Made by a program: the position numbers and the translations under genes. This document shows positions 32,692 through 44,900 of a stretch of DNA of 64,000 nucleotides, piece after piece (within the stretch, counting starts at the first letter, position 1; every line of letters begins with the position of its first letter). The notes beneath the pieces are model-generated. The model was not told the DNA's origin. It did no database searches and was given only the letters and a program-made list of their open reading frames with translations. This stretch comes from Anaeramoeba flamelloides (Eukaryota > Metamonada > Anaeramoebidae), in the NCBI GenBank assembly GCA_027625915.1, contig JANTQA010000072.1:496001-560000 (forward strand), in the 5' to 3' direction.

Positions 32692-34782
32692 TTATCTTTT
32701 TTCTTTTTTTCCGTCTTTGTCTTGTTTTAGTTTTTGTTCTGGGTATTGGTGATTAATATCACTTTTTATATTATTTGGATTCTGCGCAATATCCTTTTTA
32801 ACTAAAAATTGTTCCTTTATTAAGGAAACTGCAGCACAGACCGAAGTAAAATAAAACCCATCTTTAACATTTAACTGCTTTTCGGGTGACAGATTTTCGA
32901 TGATATTAATTCGCGATTCTAAAGAAGAAACATGTGATTTGATTAATATATAATAAAAAATATAAATAAAATTGTCTGCATTCAGTAATTTTCTATTTAT
33001 TCCCTCGTCTTTTACTGTTTCAATGATTAAGTCACCAGTTTCAGAGATTATTTTTAATTGCTCCGAAGGTAAAATGGCGTAGTTTAATTTTTTAAGATGG
33101 CAAATTGGGATTTTCCATCTTGAGACTGAAATCAGTTCTTGGACAATCCCTGCGCCCCTTTGAGAAAAATGTTTAGAATTGTTAATAATACCTATATCGA
33201 TCAATGTTTGTTCTTTTTTATTTAGTTTTCTTAAAAAATCAAAGAGCTTTTTGTAAATTGGCAAAATGACGACCCTTTCGGTTCTTTTTTCGACAACATT
33301 TCGAATAAATTTGATTATTTCTTCTTGAGTATGATCAATTGTTGGAAGAATATTTAGTGTCTTTTCATATTTCAGAAAGATTTTGATCCTTAGTGCCCTT
33401 AAAAAATTATTTATATTTTTAAATAAAAGATCCTTTTGTGAGCATATTTTGGAAAAGTTTGCAAAAAAATAATCAATTTTATCATAGATTTGGTTTTGTT
33501 GATTAAATATGATTTGATCAACAATACTTTTGATCATAAACCCATTAATGGATCCCCTTTCAAACGCAATGGCATACGTACAAGAAAAAAATTTGAAAAT
33601 TTTGAAATGCCTTTCAAAATTGAGATTGCTTTCTATATTTTTTTTGTTGAGAAGATTGTTTCCATTACAATGTTTATTCTTTAGTTCTTGATTTTTTTTT
33701 TCTTGGTTAGAGTTTTCTTGTTGGTTACGAATTTGGTTCTTCTTTTCGTTTCGAATTTTGAAGTTTTCAGTTTTTTTTTTCTCACCTTCAGTTTCTTCTT
33801 GAAAATTTTTTTTTTCGTTTTTAAAATTAGTGTCTTGGACACTGTTTGACAGCTTCTCGTTTTTTGTCTTATTGTCTTGATCTTGAGAGTTTTCCGTTTT
33901 TTGCTGAGAATTTTGGTTTTGGTTCTGTTTGTTTTCGTTTTTTGTCTTTGGAGCAATTCTGTTTTTGTTTTTGTTTCCGTTTCCATTACCATTACAATTT
34001 GTGGTAGTTTGCAAGTTTTTCTTTTTTGTAGAGATTTGGGTCCTCTGTTTTGTGTTTGATTTAGAAAGTATCTCTTCAACATTTTTCTCAAGTACTGAGA
34101 CTTCAAACCATTGATCATTTAGAAGAGAAAAATCTTTTTTCATTTTTGTTACATTCTCTGTATTTTCGTTCATTATTTCAGCTTGTAATTTGTTTTCCTT
34201 TTTGTTTATTATTGATCCACCCTTTTTGGAGTATTTATTTTTGTTTTTGTTGTTTTCAATTTTTTGATTTTGTTGGTTTTGTGAATAGTTTGTAAACAGC
34301 AAACTTAAAACTGTTGTTTTTGTAAACTGTACAAGCGACATATAGCGTGAATTCCAAACTTCACACCTACATGTTATTTCTTGGGCCAGTGGGATTGCGT
34401 AATCATGCCTATAAATTGTAGAACCTCGGTTTGTATAATTTAGTTGGAAGGTTTGTGAATCAAGAAGGATCACTTGAGAGATTTGATCATAAGAAAATGA
34501 AAAGTTAATTTGTCCAAGAAGTAAGTCTTCCTTCGTGCATAATTTTGTTTGGGCTTTGGACTTTGTTCTTGTTTGTTTTTGTGTCAACAGAATATTTAGG
34601 ATCCCATACCTATTCAGCCGAAGGAGACGCTTTTTTGAAAAACCCCATTTGTTGATTTGTGTGACTAACAAATGGATTGAAGGTAATTCTTGAAAAAAGT
34701 TGTCTACTTGTAAACTTATCCTTTTTAATCGTACTTTTTGAAGCTTTCTTTGAGAACACTTTTGAAAGTAAAAAAGTTTCAT
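32692..34782 (-). CDS. VPS9-domain protein, probable Rab5-family guanine-nucleotide exchange factor
   Basis: VPS9 domains catalyse GDP release from Rab5-type GTPases on early endosomes. The C-terminal third carries the fold: a helical lead-in (~480-545), then RWKIPICHLKKLNYAI (~560), the catalytic-region motif ADNFIYIFYYILIKSH (~605) and GFYFTSVCAAVSLIKEQF (~645), ending near residue 655. The Asp of ADNF and the Tyr of GFYF match the positions conserved in Rabex-5/RIN-type domains. Residues ~170-400 are a Lys/Gln/Asn/Glu-rich low-complexity linker. The N-terminal ~170 residues (KKRLLRLNRYGILNIL, ITCRCEVWNSRYMSLVQF) may form a PH-like fold, but I cannot confirm this. The start is uncertain: another frame is open from 34879, offset by one base, so an intron or indel near 34790 is possible. 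A 696-codon single-exon frame supports a real gene. Confidence 0.8.
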   Translation of the reverse strand: MKLFYFQKCSQRKLQKVRLKRISLQVDNFFQELPSIHLLVTQINKWGFSKKRLLRLNRYGILNILLTQKQTRTKSKAQTKLCTKEDLLLGQINFSFSYDQISQVILLDSQTFQLNYTNRGSTIYRHDYAIPLAQEITCRCEVWNSRYMSLVQFTKTTVLSLLFTNYSQNQQNQKIENNKNKNKYSKKGGSIINKKENKLQAEIMNENTENVTKMKKDFSLLNDQWFEVSVLEKNVEEILSKSNTKQRTQISTKKKNLQTTTNCNGNGNGNKNKNRIAPKTKNENKQNQNQNSQQKTENSQDQDNKTKNEKLSNSVQDTNFKNEKKNFQEETEGEKKKTENFKIRNEKKNQIRNQQENSNQEKKNQELKNKHCNGNNLLNKKNIESNLNFERHFKIFKFFSCTYAIAFERGSINGFMIKSIVDQIIFNQQNQIYDKIDYFFANFSKICSQKDLLFKNINNFLRALRIKIFLKYEKTLNILPTIDHTQEEIIKFIRNVVEKRTERVVILPIYKKLFDFLRKLNKKEQTLIDIGIINNSKHFSQRGAGIVQELISVSRWKIPICHLKKLNYAILPSEQLKIISETGDLIIETVKDEGINRKLLNADNFIYIFYYILIKSHVSSLESRINIIENLSPEKQLNVKDGFYFTSVCAAVSLIKEQFLVKKDIAQNPNNIKSDINHQYPEQKLKQDKDGKKEKR

Positions 34783-35489
34783 AAATTGAAGAAAGGTATG
34801 AAATTAAAAAAATAGAAATTATCTTTTTTCTCCTTCGAATTAGCAATAATTTTTTCATTTCGAAAACATTAAAAACCATCTTCTTTTTTTGTCTGTTTTA
34901 ATTAAAGTGACTTATTATCTCATTTTAATATCTGTTTTTATTCATTTTTTTGAAAAAGGGTTTTGGTAGAATAATAATCACTTTTTGTGAATTTTACTTT
35001 TTTTACTACATAATATTTGAGTTTACAATTCAGCTTTTGGGAACCACTGGTTCATTTGTTTCTGAGAAAATCTCGAACAAAACCATTTTTATTTCAAAAA
35101 AATTAATTTGCGGATAATTAAGTTTACAAAATATACGTAATATTTTTATTTGACATCTGTTATTACATCTGCTATTCTATTTGAAAACACACCTTATTTT
35201 TTAATTGTTTGTTCTCTTTTGTGGTCCAAACTGTATTATAATCTAAAAAAGTAAAATCTAAAATCTCATAAACTTTGTCACAATTAAAAGAAAAGGGAAA
35301 AAATCTTTACTTTTTTAAGATAAAGTGACAAATGTTCAAAACTTACCCAGTTTATTGATTTCAACAGAAGCACAGAGTTTTCTGTGTTTATAGTTTTGGT
35401 ATTTCAAGCAATACTATATTCATCACTTCATCAATACAAAAATGTCTCTTCAAATAAATAAAATTGCAACAATTATAAAAAGAATAACA

Positions 35490-36920
35490 AGTTAAGGGAT
35501 TAGTTTCTAACAAGGAGAGGCCTAATATTAAAGTACGTTGTTATTGGGCCTAATCACATTAGTGAACTATGGTTCGAATGTGTCTAAAAAATCGATTAGT
35601 CAAGTAGTGATTTTTGTTGATCTCATAAATTAAAAATGATCATTTTATTCGAAAAAACACCAACAATTTCAGAAAATAATCTGCAATCTCAACATAAACT
35701 TATCTGTTGAATTATCAATCTTCAGACTTACTTGTTCTCTATATCTTTCTTAAATGTATCACAAAATATGGAGAAATTTAGATTAGCTGACAAACATTTC
35801 GATTGTCATCTTATTAAATTATTAAACAATAAATTATTTTGACTAATTATTTTTCAAATATTCGAAATATATTAATGTTATATTAGTTTTATGAAAAAGA
35901 AAACAAAACTAATCAGGTCTTTAGATTTTTTTGTGTTGATAATTATTCAGTTAAATCTTTGAAATTTACATATAAAAAATAGTTAAAATTTGAATCATAA
36001 ATTTAAAGACTTCAAAGTTGAAAATATTCTTTATTAAATTTGTCTTAAAATATAGCGTAGTTGCTAAAAAATTCTATTTATTGTGGTCAAAATATAGGTA
36101 TAAAAAAATTTAATGCGTGTTTCAAAATAAAAAGCATGATTTTTTTTTATAGAAGACCTAAACATTAACTGATCAAAGAAACTGATAATAGACCCTAACT
36201 AAATATGTTATTGGTTTCTTAAAGTTCTATTAATCAAAAATAGTATTCTAAAAATGAAGGATCGAAAAGGAGAATTTATCTTAAAAAATAGATAGTTAAA
36301 AAAAATGAGAAAATTTCAAAAAATTTTCAACAAATTGCATTCCTAATTTAAATTTTACTTAGATCATCAAGGAATTAACCTTCAAAATTCATTTGAACTT
36401 AGGTATACTATTGGGTAGTTGATTGGATGTTGCCTTGAAACAAGAAGGAAAAAAAGTTACCTATTATATTTCGAAACAAGGATTAAAGTCGTTGGGCACA
36501 AATTATTTTGATAACTGTATTTTTAAAAATCAAATAATTATTCAGTAGCTTATTTTGATAGAATATTTCCACATTATTGGAAGTTTATTAGTAATAGAAT
36601 TAATTAAGAAAACGAAACAAAATTAATCAGTCTGTGGGGGTTTATTTTGGTGATTTTAGTATTAATTATTGAAATTAAAAAATCATCAAAATTATTACCT
36701 TTGTGAAGTACTAAATATTAAATAATAAACATTATTCTATAAATATTTTGAGTTTCAATCTGTAAATTTGGAAAAGTAGAGAAAAATAAAAATTTCAAAA
36801 TTATAATTTATTTTTGTGAACATTAGTAAATAATCACTTAATTTCTTTTTCAATTTTATTTATTTTAGATTTTTTAAGAATCATTTGAATCATGAATCAC
36901 GAACATGAGTTGTGTTAATT
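35490..36920 (+). repeat. Dispersed repeat R3, copy 1 (with nested element)
   Basis: Homologous to 45440-46145: GGGATTAG(T/C)...AAGGAGAGGCCTA / AAGGAGAAGCCTA, GTTGTTATTGGG, GATTAGTCAAG(T/C)AGT, GAATTATCAAT(C/A)TTCAGAC. Inside copy 1 a partial unit repeats, with CTAAAAAATTC-type landmarks near 36065 and again near 37450. The GCGTG-family element is inserted at 36113-36504. Confidence 0.7.
36113..36504. mobile_element. GCGTG-family inverted-repeat element, copy 2, nested in R3
   Basis: Begins GCGTGTTTCAAAATAAAA and ends with the region TATTTCGAAACAAGGATTAA...GGGCACAAATT. It matches 20771-21211 over nearly its whole length, including TTGGATGTTGCCTTG and GGTTTCTTAAAGTTCTATTA. Interruption of R3 makes it younger than that repeat. 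Confidence 0.78.
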
Positions 36921-36926
36921 TTACAA

Positions 36927-37130
36927 TCAGTTTTACTTTTAATGTACAAACTTTAAACGAATTTTAGGTACAAAAAAATCTCAAATTTAAGCACAACATT
37001 TTTCCGGTTCTAGTAAAATAATTTACTCATATTAGTTAAATCATTTCTAAAAAATATGTACCGAAATTTGAGATTTTTTTCGGTGTATTAAATTTCTTTC
37101 AAAGTATGTGCCTTAAAAGTGAAACTGATT
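36927..37130. mobile_element. Palindromic MITE, copy 2
   Basis: Inverted ends CAGTTTTACTTTTAATGTAC and TGTGCCTTAAAAGTGAAACT are the reverse complement of the family consensus. Internally the arms read AATCTCAAATTTAAGCACAA and AAATTTGAGATTTTTTTC. Confidence 0.75.
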
Positions 37131-38774
37131 GTAGATAAATTCACGAATACCCTGGCCCTTTAAGAGAGAATGGTCTAACACAAAAAAGTTTAAAATTTAT
37201 TTATTATAATTGGAGTCATCACATTAATATCATATGGCTCAAATTTCTCATGAAATTCCAAAATAATAATAATATTAATTGATTTAATCAATTAAAATAG
37301 ATTTTTTTATTCGTTAAAAAATTAGAAGTATATATAAAAATCCACAATCAAAGACAAATTCCAAGGCTGGAAATCATCAAAATGAATACTTCAAAGTTAA
37401 AAATTATTCTTTTTTAAATTTTTAGTAAAATTGTAAATTAGTTGATCAAAAATTCAATAGTTAAAAAAAAAAATAAAACCAAAAATTTTTTTAAATATAA
37501 TTTTGACATAGTATAAATTTATTGAAAATATAAGAAGTTCCATTAAGAACGAAAACAAAATTAAACAATATTTTATTATTTATGATATTAATTATTAAGT
37601 GAATATTGAAATTTCAAAAATAGAAAAGATAAACTATTTTTACGCTCTAAAATATTAATTGTTCAATTTATAAACTATTTTTTCGAAAATATTGATTTAT
37701 TCGATCATGTTCTAGGAAATTGTTTCAAGAATTTTATCCAAAATTATATTCAAAAATAAATTTTTCAATTTTTTATCAAAATTATTTTCAAACAAAATCA
37801 TTTGGTGATAATTTCGTTTTTTTGTATTTGTCATTATTTATATCATTTATAGTTTCTTAAAATGCTTATTTCTTAATCTCAGATTCTAATTTATTTTATT
37901 TTAGTGAAAATATATTTTAAATCAGTGAAAAAATCAAAAAAAAATGAAAGATAATAATAAAATAGACTCAAAATTTAAAATTATTCAAATGTTTTTGTTT
38001 TTTTTTTTTTTGAATTAGATACTACATATTAAAAAAAAATTGGCTATTGACACGAAACCGAAGAGATTTCATCAATTTTAGTGTATTTTTTTTGTATTTT
38101 GAAATTACTTCGTAGATGAAAAATGATTCAATTATTTTGGTCTCATTTTACTTTTTAAGGAAGTATATACATTTTACCATTGTGAAAAATTTTAATTATG
38201 ATAAACATTACTGAATAAAATTATTTTTTTGAGTAGTACCAGATATTGAAACTTTAAAACCAAACCATCAATTTCTGCTATATTAGTGAAAAAAAAGCGA
38301 ACCGAAAGTAATTCAGAGTTGAATCTTTCAATGTTTGAACATATTTTTTTTTAATTTTGGGCTTTATTAAATTAATCTTTGTATTGAGAAATGTGATTAT
38401 ATAAATGAGTGAAATTTACTAAAGAGTAAACCAAAAAATAGATACGAGAATATGTGTATTTTAAACAAATTTTTTTTTAGAAGACCAAACACGAAAGATC
38501 ACCTTCCAAATAAATTTGTTGAAATCAAAAATGAAAAAAAAAAAAAAATCGATAAAAGCATATTTTTAAGATTTCTTTTCGTTATCTTCTTACCATTTGA
38601 ACCCAAAGCAATTTATTACCATTGAATTTCACCCCATTACTATTTATTATTATTTTACAAAACAATTTTTTATTTTCAAATTTTTGTTCAAAATTCTTTT
38701 TTTAAATATTTTTATGAAACAAAAAAAATACATTATATCAATATATATATATTAAGTAAATTGAATCGTGTTAT

Positions 38775-38778
<4 letters not shown>

Positions 38779-38825
<47 letters not shown>
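38779..38825. repeat. (AT)n microsatellite
   Basis: An uninterrupted AT dinucleotide run of about 47 bp in the intergenic gap. Confidence 0.9.
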
Positions 38826-38829
<4 letters not shown>

Positions 38830-40586
38830 TATAAGTAAAATATCATCAGGTTAACCTAGTTTTTTTTAAGGTTTAAATAATAAAAATTTAGTAAAGCCAT
38901 TTCAAACCCATTATTAATCTTTTTCTAGGTTTTTGATTATATATTTCAATTTTGAAAATATTAAACTTTTTTGTGTTTCCCAACAGAGAAAAGATATTTT
39001 TTTATAAAATTTAAATTATTAATTCATCTTAAATAATTACAAATATAAACTTTATTAGACTTGAAAGATACCAAGATAAGAATTAAAAAATAGCTTTTTT
39101 TAGAAACCCCCAATAAAAGATCGTTTAGAAATAAGAGAAATAATAATCTTATAGCTGATATTTGTAAAAGAAATATATTAAAAAATTATGAATTTTTGAA
39201 AAAAAAAATCTGAAAAAATTAAAGCTCTTTTCAAAGAAATGCTGTATGATAATATTCTCAAATTCTTCCGGAAAGGAAATTTTTAAAAAAATGGATTCTT
39301 TTAATCACAAATGTATACATTTTATCAGAAAATAGAATATTACAATTCCGTAAAGTTAATTTTAGATTTTATTCATTTTTTTTTTTTTTTCAAATTCGCT
39401 TTCTTAAAATAAAACAGAAAAGAAAATTGGAAGAAAAATGTAAAAAAAAGAGTATTTTCATTAAAAAAAAAATAAATGAAAATAGAAAAAATGATTTTAA
39501 GATGGGGATTTAAAAAATATCATAGAATTTGTTCTATTTTATAAATTTAAATTTAATACTTTGGCAGAAAAAAAGCTTTTTATTTTTATTTTTTCAATTT
39601 ATTATATCAAGCAAGATACATGTTTTAAAATATTTTTTAGTCAAGTTCTACACATTATTGATCATTAAAATGTACAAATAAATCCATCACAAATAGTTGT
39701 TTAATAAAGATTTTGAATTTCCAAAATTGCAAAAAACACAGGTTTAAAAATTTTTAAAAGTAAAGATGAAAAATTTCTATCAGAATTTCGTGATTTCTTC
39801 CCTTATTAAATTCTTTTTTTTTTTTTATTCTTTGTTAAAAAAAAATATTCTCTGATGGAACAAAAATCGAAGTTTTTTTAGGAATATTTTCGACAAATTC
39901 AATTTTCTATTTCACAAAAGATAATTTTATATTATAAACTAAATTTCTATAACTTTAAAATTTTCCAGATAGGGTTGGAACAACTTTTGGTATTCTAAAA
40001 GCAAAACTTCAAATTAATAGAAAAGAAAATGAAATTATTTTTTTTTTCTCATCTTTCAAAAGCCAAATATCAGTAAACACCACAAAACCATATTTCATTT
40101 ATTTGTGAATTAATTTGAAACAAAAAAAAATTAATGTTGAAAAATTATACAGAAACATCTTATAGGCGATAAATTAAAAATTTTGTCTTATTATTCAAAT
40201 AAATCCAAATGAAAAGTGATAAAAAATTTTTTTATTTTACAAAATTTAGGAAATAAACAGTAAATTAATTCTTATAAATTTACTTTTTTTCAACCTCTAT
40301 TACCCACTTTGAATTTCCTATGTTTAACCGTTTTTTTTTTTTTTTTGAGGAAGAAGAATAAATTAAATATTTGGAGTAAAAATTAATTTTTTTTTCCGTA
40401 TACATACATAAATACATCGAAAACTTTTGTTTTCATTCATTCATTCATTCTATGGGTTTGGTAGTAGTACCCAATACATTATGTTTTAATACAAAGCATT
40501 AATCTAACTTTTATTCTTCATTTGTAATAATTGCTTTGGTTTGTCTCCAAAAAAAGTTTTTCATAAATAAATAAATTAATGTCTTA

Positions 40587-41873
40587 TTACTTTTTTTTTT
40601 CAATAATTTCATTTTCAAGAAAAGGGTATTGAAATTTCGAATTAATTTCATCTTGGTCTTCTTGTTGTTTGTTTTCGTTTTTCTCCATATTAATTTTTTT
40701 TGTTGGTAAAACCCCTATACTAACAACTTTTTTTTTTGAAGTTAAAAATTTGGTTTCGTTTGTTCGTACAATTTCTTCTTTTTCCATTCTCTTTTTTTTG
40801 ATGAAATTTTTGTGAGATTCCTTTGTTTGTATTTTATTAAAACTTTGTAAAAAGTCTGTTTCTTCTTGGCTAATGGACGATGCCTTTAATATTTTAATCC
40901 ATTTTCTTCTAGATTTTCTTGTTGCAGCTGCAAAATGGATTTCTTTATGTTGCTTTTTAATTTTATTCTTTATTATATTCTCATCGCTGTCATTATCCTT
41001 AACCACATTCACATTCACATCCAAATCCACATCCACACCCGCACCGATACCTACATCGAAACCGACATCCATATCCAAATTCCAATTTCGGTTCGTGTTA
41101 TGGTTTCTATTTCGATTCCGATTTCGTGAGTAAATAGGAAATTTGATTTTAAACGGGTATCCAATATTTTGAATTTCATTTTTTGAAAGTTTTTGGGGAA
41201 TATATATTTTCGTTTTCCCTTTGATTAATGAATAAATTTGAACCGGGCTTTTTTCTTTTTCAGATTTATTATTAATTTTTGATTGTTTGCTTTTATTATT
41301 TAAATAGCCCGGGTTATTTAAATAGCATTTTAATTGATCCCTTTCTAAAGATACAAATTTTTTTTCCCAAAAATGATATTTGTTTCCCATTTTTTGTAAT
41401 AAATAACCCTGAATAAAACAAGTCGAATATTTCAAATATATTTTGGATTGTAATTTCATTTTATTTTCAACAAATTTTTCAAAATAATGATCATCCTTAT
41501 TTAAATCTAAAATTTTTTCTTCAATATAGGAAATAAACATTTGTGAATTTAAAAATTTTCTTAAAAATAAAATGGAGTCTTCCGGTGCATGTTTTAAAAA
41601 CCCGATAGAATCGAAAAGATCATCAGGATCTGGATTTTCCTCTGTTGGTGTGATAACAAATCGTGGATAATTTTTTAACCATTTGACAAAAATTGAAAGA
41701 AATCCTTTTCGGATTTTTTCAATTTTTAAAAATTTCTTTTGCTTTTTATTTCCATTTTCATTTTCATTTACTTTTTCTTTTTGTTTTCTCTTGTTTTCTC
41801 TTTTATTTTCTTTTTCTTTTTTGTTTTTTGTGGGTTTTTCTTGTTCTTGTTCTTTTTCTTGTTCTTTTTCATT

Positions 41874-41916
<43 letters not shown>

Positions 41917-44900
41917 TTATTTAATTTTTTTCTTTTTGTTGTTCTTTTTTTTCATCCTTTTCCTTACTATTTTTATTATTAGAATAAATTTCTTTGGAAA
42001 ATTGATTATTAAATTGTGTTTTTGGGAAAATCCAAGGTATTATATCATCGTTTGATTCAGAAAGAAAATTTTTTTGTTGTAATTGCAATTTTGAAGCAAA
42101 TATTTGATCTAAATTTTTTTTTTTCAAATTATTCTTCACAACATTGTGATCATAACTTTTTGAATATATAATTTTTGTTTGGTTTGGATTACTATGGTTT
42201 GGTTTCTTTTTTTTAGCATTATTTTCAGAAGTTTTTTTATTATTATTATTATAAAAATTATTTTTCTTATTCAAACTGTGTTTATTATTTTCAGTCATTT
42301 TTTTTTGATTTAAATTTCTCCATTTAATTGGTAATTTAAAATTATCTGTTTCATCATCATCATCGTCATCGTCAAAGTCATCGTCATCCGATTCTGAGGA
42401 TGAAAAAGATGTTGACAAATATCCACTTTCCTCTGGAATCATTTTAATTGATTTATATCCAGAAAGCGGGGATATTCTTAAAGATTTTTTTGGTCCTTCA
42501 TATAAATTACAATATTTTTCAATGATTTTTTTTAATTTTAATTGAATTCGAATGGGTAGTGCTTTAAGTGAAGTTTCTGAAACGATATGATCGGAGTCAA
42601 TATCAACAATTACAGTCTTTAGTTCAGAAATAAATTTATTCAAAACAATAATAAGTTAAATTGAAGATTTTTTTTTGTTTTTTTTTTTAATTTTTGTGAT
42701 TTAATTATTTTTGGTTTGATAGATAAAAATTAAATTATGTTAGCAAAAAAAAAAAAAAATGTAAAAGAAAAATTAGTTACATCTCCAGCTGGAAATTCCA
42801 TTTCAATTATTGATGAATAGCACCCAATTAATGAAGGTACTGGTGATTGGAAAATTTCAATAAAATCTGCCGGTAGAACTGGTATTAATGGATGGTGCCA
42901 TTTTAAGGGATAAAGTAAGGAAATCATAGCAATGATGCACTGTGTTAAATTTGTTAGTATTTTGGAAATAAATACAATTTGCCTTTCATGTAATAGTGCA
43001 GTGAATACAATGATGATATTTTCTGGTGATAAGGATGAAAATAATGGACAATAATCAATCTTTTCAAAAATTCGATAGATCGTATGTTAAAAAAAAATTA
43101 TAGTAATAAATTAAAAAAATTTTGAGTTTAATGAGGAAATTTGAAAAAAATTAATATTTTTGAGAATAAAAGTTTATTATAGCCACAGTAAACTTAAGGA
43201 TAGGAAGTGATCTTTCTCTGAAAAAATAAATAAATAAATAAAGTGGTTGGTTTATTTTGAAGGGAAGAATAACTTCCTATTTCTCCCAAATAGAGAAATA
43301 ATAAAAAAATGAAAATTACAAATTTTGGTTATGACAGAAATCACAGAAATCACAGAAAACATTTTTTTTTCAATAACACATATTTTGGAAAAGTTTCAAA
43401 GATGTTTATGTTAATAGAACGAAGAATATTTAGTAATGTTAATTTTGAGAATAATTATATTTTTTAGTAAAAAGGTCACAGGGATCACTAGAATCCTTTT
43501 TTTTTTCAAGAAAATATTTTTTCGAAAAGTATCAAATTTGTTCCTATTACTAAAATTAAAAAGATTTGGTAATGCTCATTTAGAAAATAATCAATTTCTT
43601 GAGAAAAAAAGCACAAAGCAAAAGTACACCCATCACTTTTTGGGTTTTTTTCATTCAGATAAGCATGGACGTTCATTTTCCTAAAAAAAATATGGGTGCT
43701 TTTTTTGTTTCTGTGGTTTCTTTTGTTTCTCTAATTTTGTTTTTTATGATTTCTATTGCTTTTTTTTTTTCTGTGATTTCTTTTCTGAAATCTAAATTTT
43801 TCATTTTCTCTTTTTTTGTAATCACCTCTTTTTTTGGTTTTCAAAGAAAAAAGAACTAAATAATTTTAATTCAAGGATTGATAAGAATTTGTGATTAAAT
43901 GAAAATTATCAAATTTCCACAACCTATTTTAGTTGAAGAGACAAATGAAACAAACAATTCTTTTATTTAAAAAAACAGATTTAGATTTGAGAATTTGGTC
44001 GGAAATTATCTAGTTCATAAATTGAAAAACAGTTAGTTTTATAGGAATAAAGGAAATTGGAAAACACAATCAGCTTTTCTAAAATTGCAAATCTAACTAT
44101 CATTGAAAAAGTAATGTGAGACCAAATAACCAAATTTTAATGAGAATAAAGAAAATAAAAAGGTGTTTGAAAATAAATTAATCACTAGTATGAAAAAATA
44201 TAATTGAAAATTTTGAGCTAGATAAAGCTAATACTTGAATTAAAATTTCATCCTTGTTAATAAAGTTTGTTTACAATACAATCAAAATTCTAGAACTTCA
44301 AATTCTTGAGGATGTCGTATTTATTGTTGTTGGAAGTACTTTAGTTTTAAAAGTCTCTCGTCGAGAAAAAAGGGTGTTTTGTGGGGTAAAAAATTTCAAA
44401 CCACTTGGCAAATAAATTTGAGTTTAATCCAACTATGAGAAATTTACTTGAATAGATAAGAAGTAATAGTTTTAAAAGCACTCTATTCTTTTGAATTCTG
44501 GAAAACCTAACAGAAGTGCCATCGATTTTACTAGATTCAAATGAGTCGAGCAAAATCCAGGGATTTTACTCAATTCTTTTGAATCTTGGAAAACCTAACG
44601 AGAGTGCCCGTCAAGTGTCGTAGAGTGCCGTAAAGTGCCTAGATTTTCCAGGGTTCAAAAGAATAGAGAAAAATCAAAGAGATTCTACTCAATTCTTTTA
44701 AATTCTGAAAAAGCTAACGACGATTTTTTTTAATTTCAGAAATCAAAAGAAAATTTCAAAAATTTTGTTTTAATTTCAACAAATTCAAGAAAACCTAACG
44801 ACAGTTTTCTTGCGGTTTACTTTTTTTTTTGTGAAGTGTTCTAGGTTTTTTTTACTTTTTGAAATAAACAGAAAATTTTAATAAATTTTCGGTTTATTTC

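Larger units (their letters stand above)
34783..40586. other. Gap between the VPS9 and DENN genes, repeats only
   Basis: Holds repeat R3 (35490-36920, with a further diverged unit to ~37660), a nested GCGTG-family element, a palindromic MITE and an AT microsatellite. From 37700 to 40580 I see only AT-rich sequence with homopolymer runs and no exon-like segment. It should contain the VPS9 gene promoter next to 34783. Confidence 0.55.
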
